33,975 nucleotides of DNA, from the NCBI GenBank assembly GCA_028286505.1, contig JAQBRK010000024.1, positions 1 through 33,975 on the forward strand, written 5' to 3'. Under the pieces are notes generated by a model. It was given only the letters and a program-made list of their open reading frames with translations. It did no database searches and was not told the origin of the DNA. The stretch comes from Parcubacteria group bacterium (GTDB taxonomy: Bacteria; Patescibacteriota; Minisyncoccia; Phycocordibacterales; Phycocordibacteraceae). Of this stretch, positions 8,429-15,687 are shown piece after piece. Each line of letters opens with the position of its first letter. Position 1 is the stretch's first letter. A program made the position numbers and the translations under genes.

Positions 8429-11020
8429 ATGATTCGTATTCAACGCAGCCATCTCTCCCTCCTATACGGATTCATTCTTCTAGCTGCATTTACGATGGTG
8501 CCATTCGCAGCTCATGCTGAAAACCAGGACAGCTGTACGGGTATGGGAGGTACCTATTATTCGGATACGGGTGCCTGCGTAATGCCCAGCGGCGGGAGCG
8601 GAGGCGGTGCCGACTATAGCTGGTATAACCCGCAGCCGAGTACCTGTACCGTGAACACCACAAGCGCGACCGTAGGAAGCGTAGTTACCTATACGAACAG
8701 CGTGCAACACGCGACCAACTGGGCAGTCAGCCAGCCTGACGGTTCGTGGACCACAACCACCAGCTACGCTGATGACGAAACGTTCTCGCATGTGTATACG
8801 ACGACGGGTACCTATAACGTCTTTGCAGCGACCAACGACGCGCAATATCTCGGAACGTGTCCGATGGTAACGGTCTCTGCTGCGCCTGTCGTGCCTACGG
8901 CGACACTTGCGGCGTCTCCTGCAGTCGTTTCCTCAGGCGGCTCCTCGACGCTTACGTGGTCTTCGACGGATGCAACGTCATGTACGGGAACCAATTTTAG
9001 CACCGCGGGAGCCACCTCGGGTTCCGTTTCGGTTTCTCCGACCTCTGACACGACCTATCGTGTCGATTGTTCGGGAACGGGAGGTAACGCCTGGGACTCC
9101 CGTGCGGTAACTATCGGAACGGGAAGGCCGGATCTGACGGTGGCTGACGGCGCCAGCGTCTCGGCGACGCAAGGCGTACCGGTTACGCTGTCGCAAACCA
9201 TTTCCAATAATGGAACCGCGAGCACGGGAGGTTCTTTCTACAACTTCATACGCGTGTGTAGCGCTTATTGTTCGCCCTATGATCAATCCGCAGAAGCGAG
9301 TACCGTAGCGCTTGCCGCAGGCGCAAGCCGGGCCGTCTCGTTTCCGTGGACCTTCACGGCGCCGGGTACCTATTATTACGCTCTGTGTACGGACCTGCGT
9401 TCCGGTTACACGGGCGGAGTTATCGATGAATCCGACGAAAATAATAACTGCAGCAATTGGCAATACGTAGTCGTGTCGGCCGTGGCTCAACCCGACCTTA
9501 CCGCCGGAGCAACGACCGTTACCAATTCCATCGCGGGACAGACAACCAGCTTCTCGGGTTCCGTTTCCAATATTGGAACGGGAACGGCGGGAAGCTCGCT
9601 AGCCTACTTCAGCATCGCGAGCGTATCGAACGCCTGGTCTGGCGCTACCGGCAGTATTGCTCCGGGCGCGAGCGCTGCCGTGGCTTCCAGTTACGTACTA
9701 ACTACGCCCGGCACGTATACCGTTACGTTGTGCGCCGACGGCGCGGGGGCAGTCTCCGAAACGAATGAGGGGAACAATTGCGGCGCTCCCACCACCTTCA
9801 CGCTTTATGCGGTTCCAACCGCTACCATTACGCTCACGCCGAGTGCCGTAGCTTCGGGCGGCGCGTCCACACTCTCATGGTCTTCGACCGCAGCAACGAC
9901 GTGTACGGGCACGAATTTCGCGACAGCGAACGCGACTTCGGGATCGGTATCCGTTTCTCCCTCGACGAGTACGGTATATACGCTTTCTTGTACCGGGGCA
10001 GGAGGGAACGCTACGGACACCAAAACCCTTACCATAGGGTCGGCGGCGCTTCCGGACCTTACTGCCGGAGCCGTTTCTCCGACCTCGGCACGAGCCGGCA
10101 GTTCCGCTACCTTTTCGGCAACGATAAGCAATACGGGAGGCGCCTCGACCGGTGGCGCCTTTACGAATCTGCTTCAGAAAGCCGATGATGCCTCGGGTGG
10201 CGGTGCGAGCGATATCGCCACGAAAAGCGTGTCGACCATCGGCGCAAATTCGAGCAGTGTTGCCGCCTACACCTATACGTTCCCCGTCAGCGACGCCGGG
10301 ACCACTAAATACTTGCGAGCGTGCGCCGATAAGAATGCCGCAACAGGAGTGGGAGATATTGACGAGGGAATTGAAACTAATAATTGCGGAGCGTGGACGG
10401 CAATTACCGTAGGCACTGCTTCGCCAGCAGCTCTTTCCTGCACACCATCTCCAGCAAGTACCGACCCGAATCAGAACGTATCCTGGAGAGCGGATCCGAG
10501 CGGGTTCGTAGCCGGAACACCCATCACCTACACGTGGACCGCCATGGGTGGAGCACCTTCGTCGGGTTCGGCTACCGAGGCTACGGGAAGTGGGAATGCC
10601 TTCGTAACCCAGTACCCTACGGGCGGTTCGTATTCGGCAAGCGTGACGGCCACCCAGGGTTCGTTAACGGCAGGTCCGCAATCCTGCACGCCGGTTACGA
10701 TTTCCGGTCCGGTTAATTCCTGCAGCGGTGCGATAACGCCGACCATCTATATTTCTCATAACCGCAGTCGCGTGAATATAGGTGATTCCGTACTGCTCAC
10801 CTACGGCGCAACAGGCATGCCCTCAGGTTCTTGCGTGGTAACGGGCCCGGCCAGTTTTACTCCGATTACGACGGCTGCGGCAGACCCCGCCACCTGCACC
10901 ATCCCTATTGCGGGAACTCAGACCGGAGCAATTACGGCACAAAGTACCTACACCATGACCTGCGGAACAGCCAAGGCATCTATCATCGTGAACATCATTC
11001 CTAAGTTCATCGAATTCTAG
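8429..11020 (+). CDS. Large secreted protein with PKD/Ig-like and CARDB modules, copy 2
   Basis: This 863-residue paralogue of the protein at 3351 has a signal peptide (about 1-30, ending AHA), the same Cys head (SCTGMGGTYYSDTGAC), a PKD-like domain with matching YADDETFSHVYTTTGTYN, then alternating Ig-like domains (SGGSSTLTWSSTDATSC type) and CARDB domains ending DESDENNNC, SETNEGNNC and DEGIETNNC. The final two domains and the terminal IIPKFIEF match copy 1. Module order differs slightly (Ig-like domains appear twice), suggesting domain shuffling after duplication. It is probably exported and stabilised by disulfides. No membrane anchor or LPxTG is seen at the C-terminus. Confidence 0.75.
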   Translation: MIRIQRSHLSLLYGFILLAAFTMVPFAAHAENQDSCTGMGGTYYSDTGACVMPSGGSGGGADYSWYNPQPSTCTVNTTSATVGSVVTYTNSVQHATNWAVSQPDGSWTTTTSYADDETFSHVYTTTGTYNVFAATNDAQYLGTCPMVTVSAAPVVPTATLAASPAVVSSGGSSTLTWSSTDATSCTGTNFSTAGATSGSVSVSPTSDTTYRVDCSGTGGNAWDSRAVTIGTGRPDLTVADGASVSATQGVPVTLSQTISNNGTASTGGSFYNFIRVCSAYCSPYDQSAEASTVALAAGASRAVSFPWTFTAPGTYYYALCTDLRSGYTGGVIDESDENNNCSNWQYVVVSAVAQPDLTAGATTVTNSIAGQTTSFSGSVSNIGTGTAGSSLAYFSIASVSNAWSGATGSIAPGASAAVASSYVLTTPGTYTVTLCADGAGAVSETNEGNNCGAPTTFTLYAVPTATITLTPSAVASGGASTLSWSSTAATTCTGTNFATANATSGSVSVSPSTSTVYTLSCTGAGGNATDTKTLTIGSAALPDLTAGAVSPTSARAGSSATFSATISNTGGASTGGAFTNLLQKADDASGGGASDIATKSVSTIGANSSSVAAYTYTFPVSDAGTTKYLRACADKNAATGVGDIDEGIETNNCGAWTAITVGTASPAALSCTPSPASTDPNQNVSWRADPSGFVAGTPITYTWTAMGGAPSSGSATEATGSGNAFVTQYPTGGSYSASVTATQGSLTAGPQSCTPVTISGPVNSCSGAITPTIYISHNRSRVNIGDSVLLTYGATGMPSGSCVVTGPASFTPITTAAADPATCTIPIAGTQTGAITAQSTYTMTCGTAKASIIVNIIPKFIEF

Positions 11021-11044
11021 AAAGATCGGCCAAGAAGGAAGGAA

Positions 11045-11073
11045 TTGCTTAGTATTTGAGTATTTGCTATAGT
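11045..11073 (+). promoter_or_regulatory. Promoter of the L31 gene
   Basis: TTGCTT (11045-11050), a 17-nt spacer and TATAGT (11068-11073) precede the ATG at 11082 by 8 nt. The message would be leaderless or nearly so. Confidence 0.65.
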
Positions 11074-11081
11074 CTTCCTAC

Positions 11082-11330
11082 ATGAAAAAGGACACACATC
11101 CGGCCGATTACCGCACCGTTCTCTTCGAAGATATCTCTTCGGGGGAGCAGTTCCTTATCGGTTCTACCATCCGTACCAGCGAGAAAGGCACCGTAAAGGG
11201 TGTTGAGTACGACAAGTACACGGTGGAAATCTCCAGCGCTTCGCATCCGTTCTATACGGGCGAGGATCGTTCGCTTGATAAGACGGGTCGAGTTGAGCGC
11301 TTCAAGCAGCGCGCCGCGAAGAAGCTGTAA
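11082..11330 (+). CDS. rpmE2: 50S ribosomal protein L31 type B
   Basis: This large-subunit protein helps bridge the two ribosomal subunits. The 82 residues match type B L31: the N-terminal MKKDTHPADYRTVLFEDISSGEQFLIGST block and the C-terminal SHPFYTGEDRSLDKTGRVERFKQR block. The zinc-binding cysteines of the type A form are absent. The length is normal. It has its own promoter with an almost leaderless start. Its last codons form one arm of the hairpin element that follows. Confidence 0.93.
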   Translation: MKKDTHPADYRTVLFEDISSGEQFLIGSTIRTSEKGTVKGVEYDKYTVEISSASHPFYTGEDRSLDKTGRVERFKQRAAKKL

Positions 11331-11442
11331 AGAAGTCCGTAGCTTCGTTGCGGACATCTGTCCCGCCCATTCGTCGTACTGCTAGTACGCCTGCTTCGCG
11401 GGCCTGTCCGCGCCTCGCTACAACCTCCTTATACAGCTTCTT
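11318..11442. repeat. Intergenic hairpin element, subfamily I (core CGTACTGCTAGTACG)
   Basis: The conserved part (11342-11418) runs from gcttcgttgcggac to gtccgcgcctcgc around the 15-nt core at 11375-11389. Stems visible in the unit include GCGGAC/GTCCGC and CCCGC/GCGGG. Outer arms extend the hairpin: GAAGAAGCTGTA at the very end of rpmE2 pairs with TACAGCTTCTTC at 11431-11442. There is no T-run, so it is not a standard terminator. The same core is at 13953-13967 and 33665-33679. Confidence 0.75.
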
Positions 11443-11468
11443 CTGGTGGCTTCTGCTACTCTAACTAC

Positions 11469-12422
11469 ATGGAATACTCTTCCGAATTCAAGAACAACCA
11501 CGCGACCCGCTATTTGGCGGAGGAATACGAACGCTTGGAAGCGGAGCGGGTGTCTTCGCGTGAAGCAGCCGGAGAAGACGCGCTCATGCGCGAGATGGCA
11601 GAAGAGGACGAGGTCCGTATAGCGACTCGCCAGAAGGAGTTGCTCGCTGATATTGAGCGCATCATGAACCGCGAGAAGGAAGAGGAAAGTAAACCTAAAG
11701 CGCTCGTGCTTGAATTCCGCGCGGGCGCGGGCGGCGACGAGGCATCTTTGTTTGCGACCGAGCTACGCGACATGTATCTCAAATATGCCGAAGGGAAGCG
11801 TTGGCGCATCCGTCGTATCGACGACATGACCATCGAACTCGATACGCCGGCTGCCTACGACGCCCTTCGCTACGAGACCGGTGTGCACCGCGTTCAGCGC
11901 GTGCCGCTTACGGAGAAGTCAGGACGTATCCATACCTCAACCGCGTCCGTTGCGGCGCTTCCGATACGCGTGAAGCCCGTCGTTGAAATTAACCCGTCCG
12001 ACATACATATGGAGTTCACGCGTTCCGGAGGAGCGGGTGGCCAGAACGTGAACAAAGTGGAATCGGCCGTGCGCCTGGTGCATATCCCGACCGGTGTTGA
12101 CGTTCGCTCTTCGAGCGAACGCTCACAGCTCGCGAACCGCCTGCAGGCCATGGAAATACTTTCGGCAAAGCTCGAGGCCCTCGCCATTGAGGAAGAAGCC
12201 AAGAAGCACTCCGATCTCCGTAGCGGCCAGATAGGTACCGCGGACCGTTCCGAGAAAATACGTACCTATAACTTCCTCCAGGACCGCATCACCGACCATC
12301 GTTTGAAGGAGTCCTGGCACAATCTACCCAAGATAATGCTTGGTTATATCGACCCTATCGTGGAAGCTCTTCAGAAAGCCGCCGAAGCCGGGGGAGTTGG
12401 GCCTGTCGAAGACGACGAATAA
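11469..12422 (+). CDS. prfA: Peptide chain release factor 1
   Basis: RF1 releases the finished peptide at UAA and UAG codons in the ribosomal A site. The 317 residues include a Glu-rich helical N-terminal region, the codon-recognition domain with P146-L-T148 (RF1 PxT motif; RF2 would have SPF) before GRIHTSTASVAALP, and the catalytic GGQ at 190-192 in SGGAGGQNVNK. It is about 40 residues shorter than the usual RF1, with the loss in N-terminal domain 1. The start ATG lies 6 nt after TACTCT (11457-11462), which carries an upstream TGC as in extended -10 promoters. A hairpin follows the gene. Confidence 0.9.
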   Translation: MEYSSEFKNNHATRYLAEEYERLEAERVSSREAAGEDALMREMAEEDEVRIATRQKELLADIERIMNREKEEESKPKALVLEFRAGAGGDEASLFATELRDMYLKYAEGKRWRIRRIDDMTIELDTPAAYDALRYETGVHRVQRVPLTEKSGRIHTSTASVAALPIRVKPVVEINPSDIHMEFTRSGGAGGQNVNKVESAVRLVHIPTGVDVRSSSERSQLANRLQAMEILSAKLEALAIEEEAKKHSDLRSGQIGTADRSEKIRTYNFLQDRITDHRLKESWHNLPKIMLGYIDPIVEALQKAAEAGGVGPVEDDE

Positions 12423-12430
12423 AAACAGAA

Positions 12431-12482
12431 ACCGCTCATCAACCCGAAGGCCGACGAGACGGTGTCTTCTGTGATGAGCGGT
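12431..12482. terminator. Hairpin between convergent prfA and the orphan minus-strand gene
   Basis: Perfect 11-bp arms, accgctcatca (12431-12441) and tgatgagcggt (12472-12482), enclose a 30-nt loop. It sits between two converging genes and could stop transcription from both sides, although neither side has a strong T-run. Confidence 0.55.
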
Positions 12483-12489
12483 GAAAGAC

Positions 12490-13041
12490 CTATTTCTTCT
12501 CGTGGTATCGCTTGAGGCACGCACGCATGAGAGCGTTGGGACTTTCGGAGAAAACCTTCCTGAGACTGTGGCGCGTAACGTCCCAGCCGGCGAAGTGAGG
12601 AACGAGCAGCATCACGCTTTCGTCCGCATCTTCCGGAAGCCCTGAGCCCGCCAGCAACACCTTCACTGGACGTGTACCGAGCGACTTGATCCGGCAGCTG
12701 AGGATAATTCCGCCGCCGTACTTCTCGTCCTCAGGTTTGCGACTGTCCATGGACGTCACACAGGCGGAATCGTAATAGCCCATCGCGGTGCGGTGGACTT
12801 TCTCGGCGGAATAGATGCCGTAGATCGCCTGCTTCGCGATGTTGCTGGTGCCGCCGGCCCAGTTATGGTCGACGAAGCTCAAGTCTCTGCATCCTTGGAA
12901 GGGCTTATTGACGAAGAAGGCTCGCCAGCTCATGCCCTTTTCGGCATGCTCTTTCTCGCCGAGCTCGCCCAGAACAAAACGCACGGCGTCGTTGAAGGCC
13001 TTATTTAGGCCGGGTTTCTCACTAGGATTGAGGGTCAGCAC
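12490..13041 (-). CDS. Orphan protein of unknown function
   Basis: I do not recognise this protein. It is 183 residues from a GTG at 13041, chosen because CTCTCC on the plus strand (GGAGAG on the gene's strand, 13047-13052) is a Shine-Dalgarno-like site 5 nt upstream. The open frame extends to a TTG at 13083 with no supporting site. It looks soluble: no signal peptide or membrane helix. It contains several aromatic and charged patches (WRAFFVNKPFQGCRDLSFVDHNWAGG; YGGGIILSCRIKS) and a basic C-terminus. It lies alone on the minus strand between prfA and rpsB, probably a later insertion among translation genes. It could be an enzyme of unknown type; no catalytic motif is clear. Confidence 0.55.
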   Translation of the reverse strand: MLTLNPSEKPGLNKAFNDAVRFVLGELGEKEHAEKGMSWRAFFVNKPFQGCRDLSFVDHNWAGGTSNIAKQAIYGIYSAEKVHRTAMGYYDSACVTSMDSRKPEDEKYGGGIILSCRIKSLGTRPVKVLLAGSGLPEDADESVMLLVPHFAGWDVTRHSLRKVFSESPNALMRACLKRYHEKK

Positions 13042-13184
13042 GGTTTCTCTCCATGGTTGGTTGAGCGGCGCGTGCCGCGACAAGTGACTGGCTTGACTAT
13101 GCCTCTGATTCTTACTAACGTCAAGTTCGTACGTAGTATCCGAGCCATTGTAAGCCCAAAAGCCTTATGATAAGCTCTGGGGAC

Positions 13185-13895
13185 ATGACTGAAACAACTA
13201 CACCCGGCCAGACCGGGGCTGGAATCGAGCGTCTCTTCGCTGCAGGAGCGCATTTTGCACAGGTAAAGAGCCGTCGCCACCCGTCCATGCGCGCCTATGT
13301 GCTCGGCGCCAAGGGCTCCGTGGAGATCTTCGACCTCGTAAAGACCGACGAGCAGCTTATTGCTGCTAAGAACGTCATGAGCGCTCTCGCTCGCGACGGT
13401 AAGACCGTAATGATCGTAGGAGGCAAGCGTGAGGCGTCCGACGCCGTTCGTGCCATGGGCAAGCGCATCGCCCAGCCTTTCGTCGCCGGTCGCTGGCTCG
13501 GAGGAACCATCTCCAACTTCTCTGAAATCAAGAAGCGCATCGACCGTCTTGCTGACCTTTCGGCAAAGCGCGAAAGCGGCGAGCTCGGAAAGATTTACAC
13601 GAAGCTTGAGCGTATCCACATCGACCGCGAAATCGATCGTCTTGAGGAGCGTCTCGAAGGAATCAAGACCCTTTCTCGCAAGCCGGACGCCATGATAATC
13701 GTGGACACCAAGCACGACGCACACGCTACTAAGGAAGCGAAGCAGGCGGGCATTCCGGTCATCGCCGTTATGAGTTCCGACTGCGATATCAAGGACGCGG
13801 CATATCCTATCGTTACCAACGATGCGTCGCGTGCTGCGATTACGCTCATGTTGAACGAACTGGCGGACGCGTTTGAGGCAGGTCAGAAGGCCTAA
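13185..13895 (+). CDS. rpsB: 30S ribosomal protein S2
   Basis: S2 sits at the head-body junction of the small subunit and helps recruit S1 where that protein exists. The 236 residues show the family pattern: IERLFAAGAHFAQVKSRRHPSM, YVLGAKGSVEIFDL, FVAGRWLGGTISNF and the late KQAGIPVIAVMSSDCDI and YPIVTNDASRAAITL. The ATG at 13185 is preferred over 13167 because the latter overlaps a -10-like TATGAT (13166-13171), and GGGGAC lies just before 13185. A further possible promoter, TTGACT-17-TAACGT (13093-13121), would give a longer leader. tsf follows after a hairpin element, the usual rpsB-tsf order. Confidence 0.93.
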   Translation: MTETTTPGQTGAGIERLFAAGAHFAQVKSRRHPSMRAYVLGAKGSVEIFDLVKTDEQLIAAKNVMSALARDGKTVMIVGGKREASDAVRAMGKRIAQPFVAGRWLGGTISNFSEIKKRIDRLADLSAKRESGELGKIYTKLERIHIDREIDRLEERLEGIKTLSRKPDAMIIVDTKHDAHATKEAKQAGIPVIAVMSSDCDIKDAAYPIVTNDASRAAITLMLNELADAFEAGQKA

Positions 13896-13897
13896 CG

Positions 13898-14019
13898 AGA
13901 GCGAACCAAAGCTTCCGGCTGCATCGTTGCAGGGTGCGAGAATTTCTTCCAACGTACTGCTAGTACGTCTGCAGAAATTCTCTTCCTGCGCCTTGCTTCC
14001 GAAACCTTTTGAGTCGCTC
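13898..14019. repeat. Intergenic hairpin element, subfamily I, between rpsB and tsf
   Basis: The core CGTACTGCTAGTACG (13953-13967) is flanked by perfect 10-bp arms GAGAATTTCT and AGAAATTCTC, then GCAGG/CCTGC. Outer arms AGAGCGA (just after rpsB) and TCGCTCT (14013-14019) can extend the fold. The ends gcatcgttgc (13921) and gcgccttgc (to about 13996) match the elements at 11342 and 17824. The right edge overlaps the likely tsf promoter (TTCCGA-17-TATACT, 13997-14025), so it could affect tsf expression. Confidence 0.75.
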
Positions 14020-14025
14020 TATACT
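13997..14025 (+). promoter_or_regulatory. Candidate tsf promoter
   Basis: TATACT at 14020-14025 with a weak -35 (TTCCGA, 13997-14002, 17-nt spacer). It would give a leader of about 22 nt before the ATG at 14054 and sits on the shoulder of the hairpin element. Confidence 0.45.
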
Positions 14026-14053
14026 TGACCAACAACTCTTTAACTACAACCAC

Positions 14054-14638
14054 ATGGAAATATCGATCGACATAATCAAGGAACTTCGCGAAAAGACGGG
14101 ACTTTCAATAATGCAGTGCAAAAAGGCGCTCGAAGAAGCGGAAGGCGATGTCGAAAAGGCCGAGGTTATTCTGCGCAAGCGCAGTTCCGAAGCTGCCGAT
14201 AAGAAGTCCGATCGCGAAATCGGAGCCGGAGCCGTCGGTATGTACCTCCATGACAAGGCTATTGGCGCTATGGTGCTTCTCTCCTCTGAGACCGATTTCG
14301 TCTCGAAGAACCCTGAATTCGAATCCCTCGCACGCGAGCTCGCCATGCAGGTAGCCGCGACCAATCCCGAGTACCTCACCTCCGAAGAAATAGCTCCAGA
14401 AGCGAAAGCTGCAGCCGAAGCGGTGTTCAAGGAAGAAGTAAAGGATAAGCCGGCAGAGATGCAGGAGAAGATCCTTGCAGGAAAGATGGAAAGCTACTTC
14501 CGTGACTCGGTCCTCATGAACCAGCCGTACATCAAGGATGATTCGAAGACCATTAAGCAGCTTATCGACGAAGCTTCGCAGAAGTTCGGCGAGAAGGTGC
14601 TCGTTTCTAAGTTCTCTCGCTTCTCTGCGCGAGGCTAA
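14054..14638 (+). CDS. tsf: Elongation factor Ts
   Basis: EF-Ts recycles EF-Tu by exchanging GDP for GTP. The 194 residues begin with the N-terminal UBA-like helix bundle (IIKELREKTGLSIMQCKKALEEAEGDVEKAEVILRK), then the core with SSETDFVSKNPEF, the EF-Tu-binding TDFV motif. This is the short form (about 200 residues, as in Thermus and cyanobacteria), lacking the second dimerisation subdomain of E. coli EF-Ts. The open frame extends upstream to 14009, but that ATG lies before the TATACT box and adds residues absent from the family, so 14054 is chosen. The next gene follows after 18 nt. Confidence 0.93.
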   Translation: MEISIDIIKELREKTGLSIMQCKKALEEAEGDVEKAEVILRKRSSEAADKKSDREIGAGAVGMYLHDKAIGAMVLLSSETDFVSKNPEFESLARELAMQVAATNPEYLTSEEIAPEAKAAAEAVFKEEVKDKPAEMQEKILAGKMESYFRDSVLMNQPYIKDDSKTIKQLIDEASQKFGEKVLVSKFSRFSARG

Positions 14639-14656
14639 CAGCCTTGCGGCTCCTTC

Positions 14657-15061
14657 ATGAGCTACCTTATTTTTGTCGCAGCATCAGGCATCCTGCTCGT
14701 GAGCTTTCTCCTTGCCACCTGGCTCGAGACGCGCCAGGGGGTGCGCCTCTTCGCGCGTCCGCGTCGGAAGCTCGATAAGCAGGTGGCCCGCGTCTCGTAC
14801 GTGGTTATGCATATCGACTGGGCCGCGTTCTTCGCACATGTCGTGCAATCGGCCGCTGAGCGAATCGCGCACGATGTCGTGCATACGACCCTCCTTATTG
14901 TGCGGGCTACCGAGCGTACGCTTACCCGCGTGATTCGCAGTCTTCGTGAGCGCGTTGCCATAAGCGCACCTGACGAGAAGCCGGTGGAAGGTTCGCAACT
15001 CATCGCCACCATCGTTCGCTTCCGCAAGAATCTTCGTCGAGAAAAGAAAGAGGGTAATTAG
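14657..15061 (+). CDS. Small single-pass membrane protein of unknown function
   Basis: The 134 residues have one N-terminal membrane helix (about 4-22), followed by an Arg-rich, mostly helical cytoplasmic region with HVVQSAAERIAHDVVHTTLL and several RxxR stretches, ending in a basic tail (RFRKNLRREKKEGN). I know no function. It follows tsf by 18 nt with no separate promoter visible, so it is probably co-transcribed. The high Arg/Lys content would allow contact with nucleic acid or ribosomes, but this is only inference. Confidence 0.65.
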   Translation: MSYLIFVAASGILLVSFLLATWLETRQGVRLFARPRRKLDKQVARVSYVVMHIDWAAFFAHVVQSAAERIAHDVVHTTLLIVRATERTLTRVIRSLRERVAISAPDEKPVEGSQLIATIVRFRKNLRREKKEGN

Positions 15062-15063
15062 AA

Positions 15064-15085
15064 ACGGACTGCCGAAGCAGTCCGT
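15064..15085. terminator. Bidirectional hairpin terminator after the tsf operon
   Basis: Perfect 9-bp arms ACGGACTGC and GCAGTCCGT flank CGAA (UUCG on the other strand, a very stable tetraloop). It lies in the 30-nt gap between convergent genes. T-rich sequence follows on the plus strand after about 14 nt and only briefly on the minus strand. Confidence 0.7.
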
Positions 15086-15091
15086 CGTCTA

Positions 15092-15388
15092 TTATAAATT
15101 TTTTACTAACGCTCGGGCGAGAGTCCGACCGAGCAAGGCATCGTCTACCATCAGCTTTTCCGCCACTTGCTCAAGTTGACGCGTTGCGGCATTGAACTGT
15201 TCAATCGCAACCTGTAATTGTTCAGTCCTCGACCGACCTCCGTTTTCTTCGTCTTGTATCGCGCACTCGAGAGCACGCTCGACGAAGCGGTTAAGTTTAA
15301 AACCCCGCTCCTTGGCGACGCGACGCGTCTTTTCGACAATCTCAGGCGACAAGCCTTTGATAGTCCATTGTATGTTCTGGGTATCCAT
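15092..15388 (-). CDS. Ribbon-helix-helix-like DNA-binding protein (antitoxin/Arc type)
   Basis: The 98 residues begin with a short beta strand (IQWTIKGL) and two helices (SPEIVEKTRRVAKERGFKLNRFVERALECAI), the ribbon-helix-helix layout of CopG/Arc repressors and antitoxins, followed by a coiled-coil C-terminus (about 58-90). The ATG at 15388 is set by a perfect AGGAGG (minus strand; plus 15394-15399) 5 nt upstream; the in-frame GTG at 15394 overlaps that site and is rejected. A promoter lies just upstream. No toxin gene is adjacent, so it may be an orphan repressor, possibly controlling itself. The family call rests on pattern only. Confidence 0.65.
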   Translation of the reverse strand: MDTQNIQWTIKGLSPEIVEKTRRVAKERGFKLNRFVERALECAIQDEENGGRSRTEQLQVAIEQFNAATRQLEQVAEKLMVDDALLGRTLARALVKNL

Positions 15389-15406
15389 CGGCACCTCCTG
15401 TCAGGC

Positions 15407-15435
15407 ACAGTAGAATACTTGTTCCAAGAACACAA
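15407..15435 (-). promoter_or_regulatory. Promoter of the ribbon-helix-helix-like gene
   Basis: On the minus strand TTGTGT (plus 15430-15435), a 17-nt spacer and TACTGT (plus 15407-15412) give a start near 15400 and a short leader that includes the AGGAGG site. Confidence 0.5.
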
Positions 15436-15449
15436 TCATTTCATCTTTG

Positions 15450-15522
15450 AGCCGCCTCCCGGGCTCGAACCGGGGACCTACGCATTACAAGTGCGTTGCT
15501 CTACCAACTGAGCTAAGGCGGC
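15450..15522 (-). tRNA. tRNA-Thr (anticodon TGT)
   Basis: The minus strand folds as a standard cloverleaf of 73 nt: acceptor GCCGCCT/AGGCGGC, D-arm GCTC-AGTTGGTA-GAGC, anticodon stem ACGCA/TGCGT with loop CTTGTAA (anticodon TGT), variable loop AGGTC, and T-arm CCCGG-TTCGAGC-CCGGG. The discriminator is T and the following bases are CAA, so CCA is not encoded and must be added after transcription. A -10-like TATGAT (plus 15527-15532) lies 4 nt before the mature 5' end. Confidence 0.95.
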
Positions 15523-15550
15523 AAATATCATATTCTCTCGTCGCGGCACT

Positions 15551-15580
15551 ATTGCTCTACTACCAAACGAGCCGAGTCAT
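15551..15580 (-). other. tRNA-like D-arm fragment
   Basis: The minus strand reads GCTC, a loop GTTTGGTAGTA, then GAGC, the layout of a tRNA D-arm with its GG pair, and continues AAT like the tRNA-Thr gene next to it. No matching anticodon or T-arm follows. It may be a decayed tRNA copy; the match is short and could be chance. Confidence 0.35.
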
Positions 15581-15604
15581 ATGAGTATCAAGGATACTCA
15601 TATG
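15578..15604. repeat. Perfect 12-bp hairpin upstream of tRNA-Thr
   Basis: catatgagtatc (15578-15589) and gatactcatatg (15593-15604) flank a 3-nt loop. There is no T-run. It lies between two tRNA-like fragments, and its role is unknown. Confidence 0.7.
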
Positions 15605-15623
15605 CGAGGCAAGTGCGGGGAGG

Positions 15624-15670
15624 AAGCTGGCCTTTCCGAAGGTCCAGCTTACCAACTGAGCTAAGACGGC
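15624..15670 (-). pseudogene. Partial tRNA-Thr 5' half fused to a hairpin
   Basis: The first 21 nt on the minus strand (plus 15650-15670) match the 5' end of tRNA-Thr at 20 of 21 positions, covering the acceptor strand and D-arm start. The sequence then breaks into an 11-bp hairpin (AAGCTGG and CCTT arms with one bulge, loop CGGA) instead of a normal anticodon arm, and no T-arm is found. It is best read as a truncated duplicate; processing as a structured RNA is possible. Confidence 0.6.
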
Positions 15671-15687
15671 GTGGTTTTTACCCTAAC

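Noticed and set aside
11469..12422. Possible UGA recoding, as in some CPR lineages
   Set aside because: Three genes here end in TGA at sensible family lengths, and no gene needs read-through of TGA.
13035..13952. 305-aa open frame opposite rpsB
   Set aside because: It overlaps all of rpsB and part of a hairpin element; no start signal or family motif.
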